The notes under the pieces: model-generated
The model's input: only the letters and a program-made list of their open reading frames with translations
Databases searched by the model: none
Told to the model about the DNA's origin: nothing
Made by a program: the position numbers and the translations under genes
Assembly: GCA_027307295.1 (NCBI GenBank)
Contig: DAHUXF010000133.1
Coordinates: 1-7,487 of the forward strand
DNA: 7,487 bases
Source of the DNA: Acidobacteriaceae bacterium
Lineage (GTDB): Bacteria > Acidobacteriota > Terriglobia > Terriglobales > Acidobacteriaceae
Direction: 5' to 3'
In this document: positions 6,511-7,487 of the stretch, piece by piece
Layout: each line of letters opens with the position of its first letter
How positions within the stretch are numbered: the stretch's first letter is position 1

Positions 6511-7065
6511 CCCGGATGCCCCAGACGGCATGTGACCCTGCGGTTCGCAAAAGCTCAATTTTGGGGTGGTGGTACAGTTTTGTCGACAGCTCATCGCGTG
6601 ATGAGGCAAAGGTACTGTTTCTCACATAGGAAGTCTTGGAACATCGGGATGTCCACCTTTATTGAGTCCGGGGCTCAGATTTTGATTGGGTCTTCTGAAG
6701 TTGTCGATTTGGTCGGCCCTAGCGGACGATTTTAGAACTTTTGATTTAATGATGACTTAAACACACTGGCAATTCCTTTGGCCTTAGGGCCTGTACCGGA
6801 CTCTTCGCGTTGCATAAAAGCCCATGACGCCCTCTTTCGCCTGCCTTCATCGACAACACGAGCAGTTCGAATCTCACCAGGCGCGCCAGTTCTTCAACTG
6901 TTACCGACTATCTTTCAGATTTCTCCCATACCACTGAGACGGGTGGAACGACCGCCTGAACTGGGACGAACGAGCAATAGGGCTGCACCTTTAAAGTCTG
7001 CTTCGGAAAGGCCAGCCCTATTCTATTCGTGCATTAGTTGGCAACTACTGATTTGTGCTTGATTG
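6511..7065. other. Intergenic region without a recognisable gene
   Basis: Two plus-strand frames (6532-6735 and 6778-7062) are open here, but neither has a Shine-Dalgarno, a recognisable motif or a plausible composition, and I leave them out. The region contains the long inverted repeat at 6966-7030. I see no transposase remnant, tRNA or direct repeat array. Confidence 0.55.
6966..7030. repeat. Long imperfect inverted repeat, possible hairpin RNA or terminator
   Basis: A perfect 10-base arm AATAGGGCTG (6976-6985) is matched by CAGCCCTATT (7013-7022). The structure extends outward by ACGAA/TTCGT (6966-6970 and 7026-7030) and inward by CCTTT/AAAGG (6988-6992 and 7007-7011), with small internal loops and a 14-base terminal loop. 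In total about 20 pairs fall within 65 bases. It lies 36 bases beyond the stop of the small secreted peptide gene, so it may end or stabilise that transcript. There is no T-tract on either side. A REP- or MITE-like repeat is an alternative. Confidence 0.5.
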
Positions 7066-7206
7066 TTAAGGACAGATCGGAGGACAGGGGTTGCAACAGT
7101 TGAATGGCGAGATTGTCGCCGGGCTGACCGGCTTAGCGCCGGCATTGCTGACGGTCACACTCGAAGCCGCCAGCACCAACAGAACCAGGATAAAACGAAT
7201 CTTCAT
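7066..7206 (-). CDS. Small secreted Cys/Pro-rich peptide
   Basis: This is a 46-residue peptide beginning MKIRF. Residues 2-4 are basic, about 5-18 are hydrophobic, and NAGA at 21-24 gives an AxA-type signal peptidase site before KPVSP. The mature part would be about 22 residues, with four cysteines in the tail CCNPCPPICP (37-46). A longer frame is open up to 7302, but ATG 7206 is chosen because GGAGGT (7212-7217) lies five bases upstream and because the signal peptide begins there. I do not recognise a named family. Possible roles are a secreted signal, a metal- or disulfide-containing peptide, or a structural envelope peptide, all speculative. It is separated from the stressosome cluster by over 600 bases, and nothing shows that it belongs to it. 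Confidence 0.6.
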   Translation of the reverse strand: MKIRFILVLLVLAASSVTVSNAGAKPVSPATISPFNCCNPCPPICP

Positions 7207-7487
7207 CGGTAACCTCCACACCGCAAAATGCGGCCATCGGCTGAATTTATCATGTCTGTGTGATCCTGCGCCATCTGTGGCCGAAGCCACAGTTCCCACC
7301 AAATGCTTTGATTACGAGCTGGCAAACGAGCCTTCTCATCGGCTAGACGATTGTTTACTTGACGAAGGCGGCATATGAGGGTAGCCTTGCGGTCAAGCCG
7401 TTTATCCGTCTGAATAATAAACCAAAGCGGCTTCCAGTGAGGAACGCCGTGACAATAGCTGCTTCGTTGAAGTTTTGGGAAGGGGAT
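7203..7487 (-). CDS. Open frame running in from the right edge, doubtful gene end
   Basis: One minus-strand frame stays open for 94 codons from the window edge to a TGA at 7203-7205, which overlaps the small peptide ATG as ATGA. It could be the 3' end of an upstream gene, coupled like the other junctions. Against this, the translation is rich in Trp, Arg and His, matches nothing I recognise, and contains the UUCG hairpin. Other frames in the region are also open by chance. If it is not coding, then 7207-7487 holds only the leader structures and no recognised promoter. Confidence 0.2.
   Translation of the reverse strand: MPFPKLQRSSYCHGVPHWKPLWFIIQTDKRLDRKATLICRLRQVNNRLADEKARLPARNQSIWWELWLRPQMAQDHTDMINSADGRILRCGGYR
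7212..7233 (-). promoter_or_regulatory. Ribosome binding site of the small peptide with adjacent hairpin
   Basis: The Shine-Dalgarno GGAGGT is at 7212-7217. Just upstream on the minus strand, CCGCA-TTT-TGCGG (7221-7233) forms a 5-bp stem with a three-base loop ending three bases before the site. The stem leaves the site open but is close enough to affect ribosome loading. Confidence 0.45.
7275..7292 (-). other. Perfect 7-bp hairpin with UUCG tetraloop
   Basis: On the minus strand CTGTGGC-TTCG-GCCACAG folds into a perfect stem closed by the C(UUCG)G loop, which is known to be exceptionally stable. No T-tract follows, so it is not a classical terminator. It lies about 69 bases upstream of the small peptide start and would be in its leader, or inside the open frame that runs in from the right edge. 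Confidence 0.5.

Noticed and set aside
6590..6605. Six-bp hairpin CTCATC-GCGT-GATGAG
   Set aside because: Short, not next to a gene end or start, no T-tract; expected by chance.
6861..6888. tRNA-like 3' end (GTTCGAATC followed by GCGCGCCA)
   Set aside because: The T-stem does not pair beyond two positions, and no matching acceptor, D or anticodon arm lies upstream.
6532..7062. Plus-strand frames of 67 and 94 codons
   Set aside because: No ribosome binding site, no motif, and the second crosses the inverted repeat; treated as chance open frames.
7384..7421. Plus-strand promoter-like TTGCGG with TAATAA
   Set aside because: The spacing is 22 bases, too long for a sigma70 promoter, and no gene follows inside the window.

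Overview
The window is almost entirely one minus-strand gene cluster. Read from right to left, a stand-alone receiver protein is followed by the stressosome core RsbR-RsbS-RsbT, an ATPase/PP2C fusion of the RsbX type, a large hybrid histidine kinase that itself begins with an RsbT-like ATPase domain, and a receiver-PAS-histidine kinase that runs off the left edge. The RsbRD-type sensor, the RsbT/PP2C fusion, the density of hybrid kinases and the moderate GC content fit a soil-type Gram-negative such as an acidobacterium. This assignment is an inference from gene content, not from a marker gene.

Layout. Positions 1-914 hold a 5'-complete, 3'-truncated receiver-PAS-kinase gene. Then come 911-3082 (hybrid kinase), 3079-4080 (RsbT/PP2C), 4108-4512 (rsbT), 4509-4889 (rsbS), 4890-5774 (rsbR), a 225-base gap with a terminator-like hairpin, and 6000-6443 (receiver). 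The gene junctions are very tight: three ATGA overlaps and one TAAATG junction, so five or six of the genes are very probably one operon. A sigma70-like promoter can be proposed just upstream of the receiver gene. Positions 6511-7065 hold no convincing gene but do contain a long imperfect hairpin. Positions 7066-7206 encode a 46-residue secreted Cys/Pro-rich peptide with a strong ribosome binding site and a structured leader. The right edge (7203-7487) is an unassigned open frame.

How it may work. In known stressosomes RsbR and RsbS (STAS proteins) form a large complex that holds the kinase RsbT. On stress RsbT phosphorylates them and is released to act on a partner, and RsbX dephosphorylates the complex. 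Here no RsbU, RsbV, RsbW or sigma factor is seen. Instead two further proteins carry intact RsbT-type ATPase domains, one fused to a PP2C phosphatase and one to a hybrid histidine kinase. The attractive inference is that the stressosome can dock or phosphorylate through three different RsbT-like modules, and that its output is a phosphorelay (hybrid kinase, then the downstream receiver-kinase and possibly the single receiver) in place of the RsbU/sigma-B route. Stressosome modules next to two-component genes are known in several phyla, so the module class is not new. The triple use of the RsbT fold and the direct fusion to the hybrid kinase are the parts worth testing.
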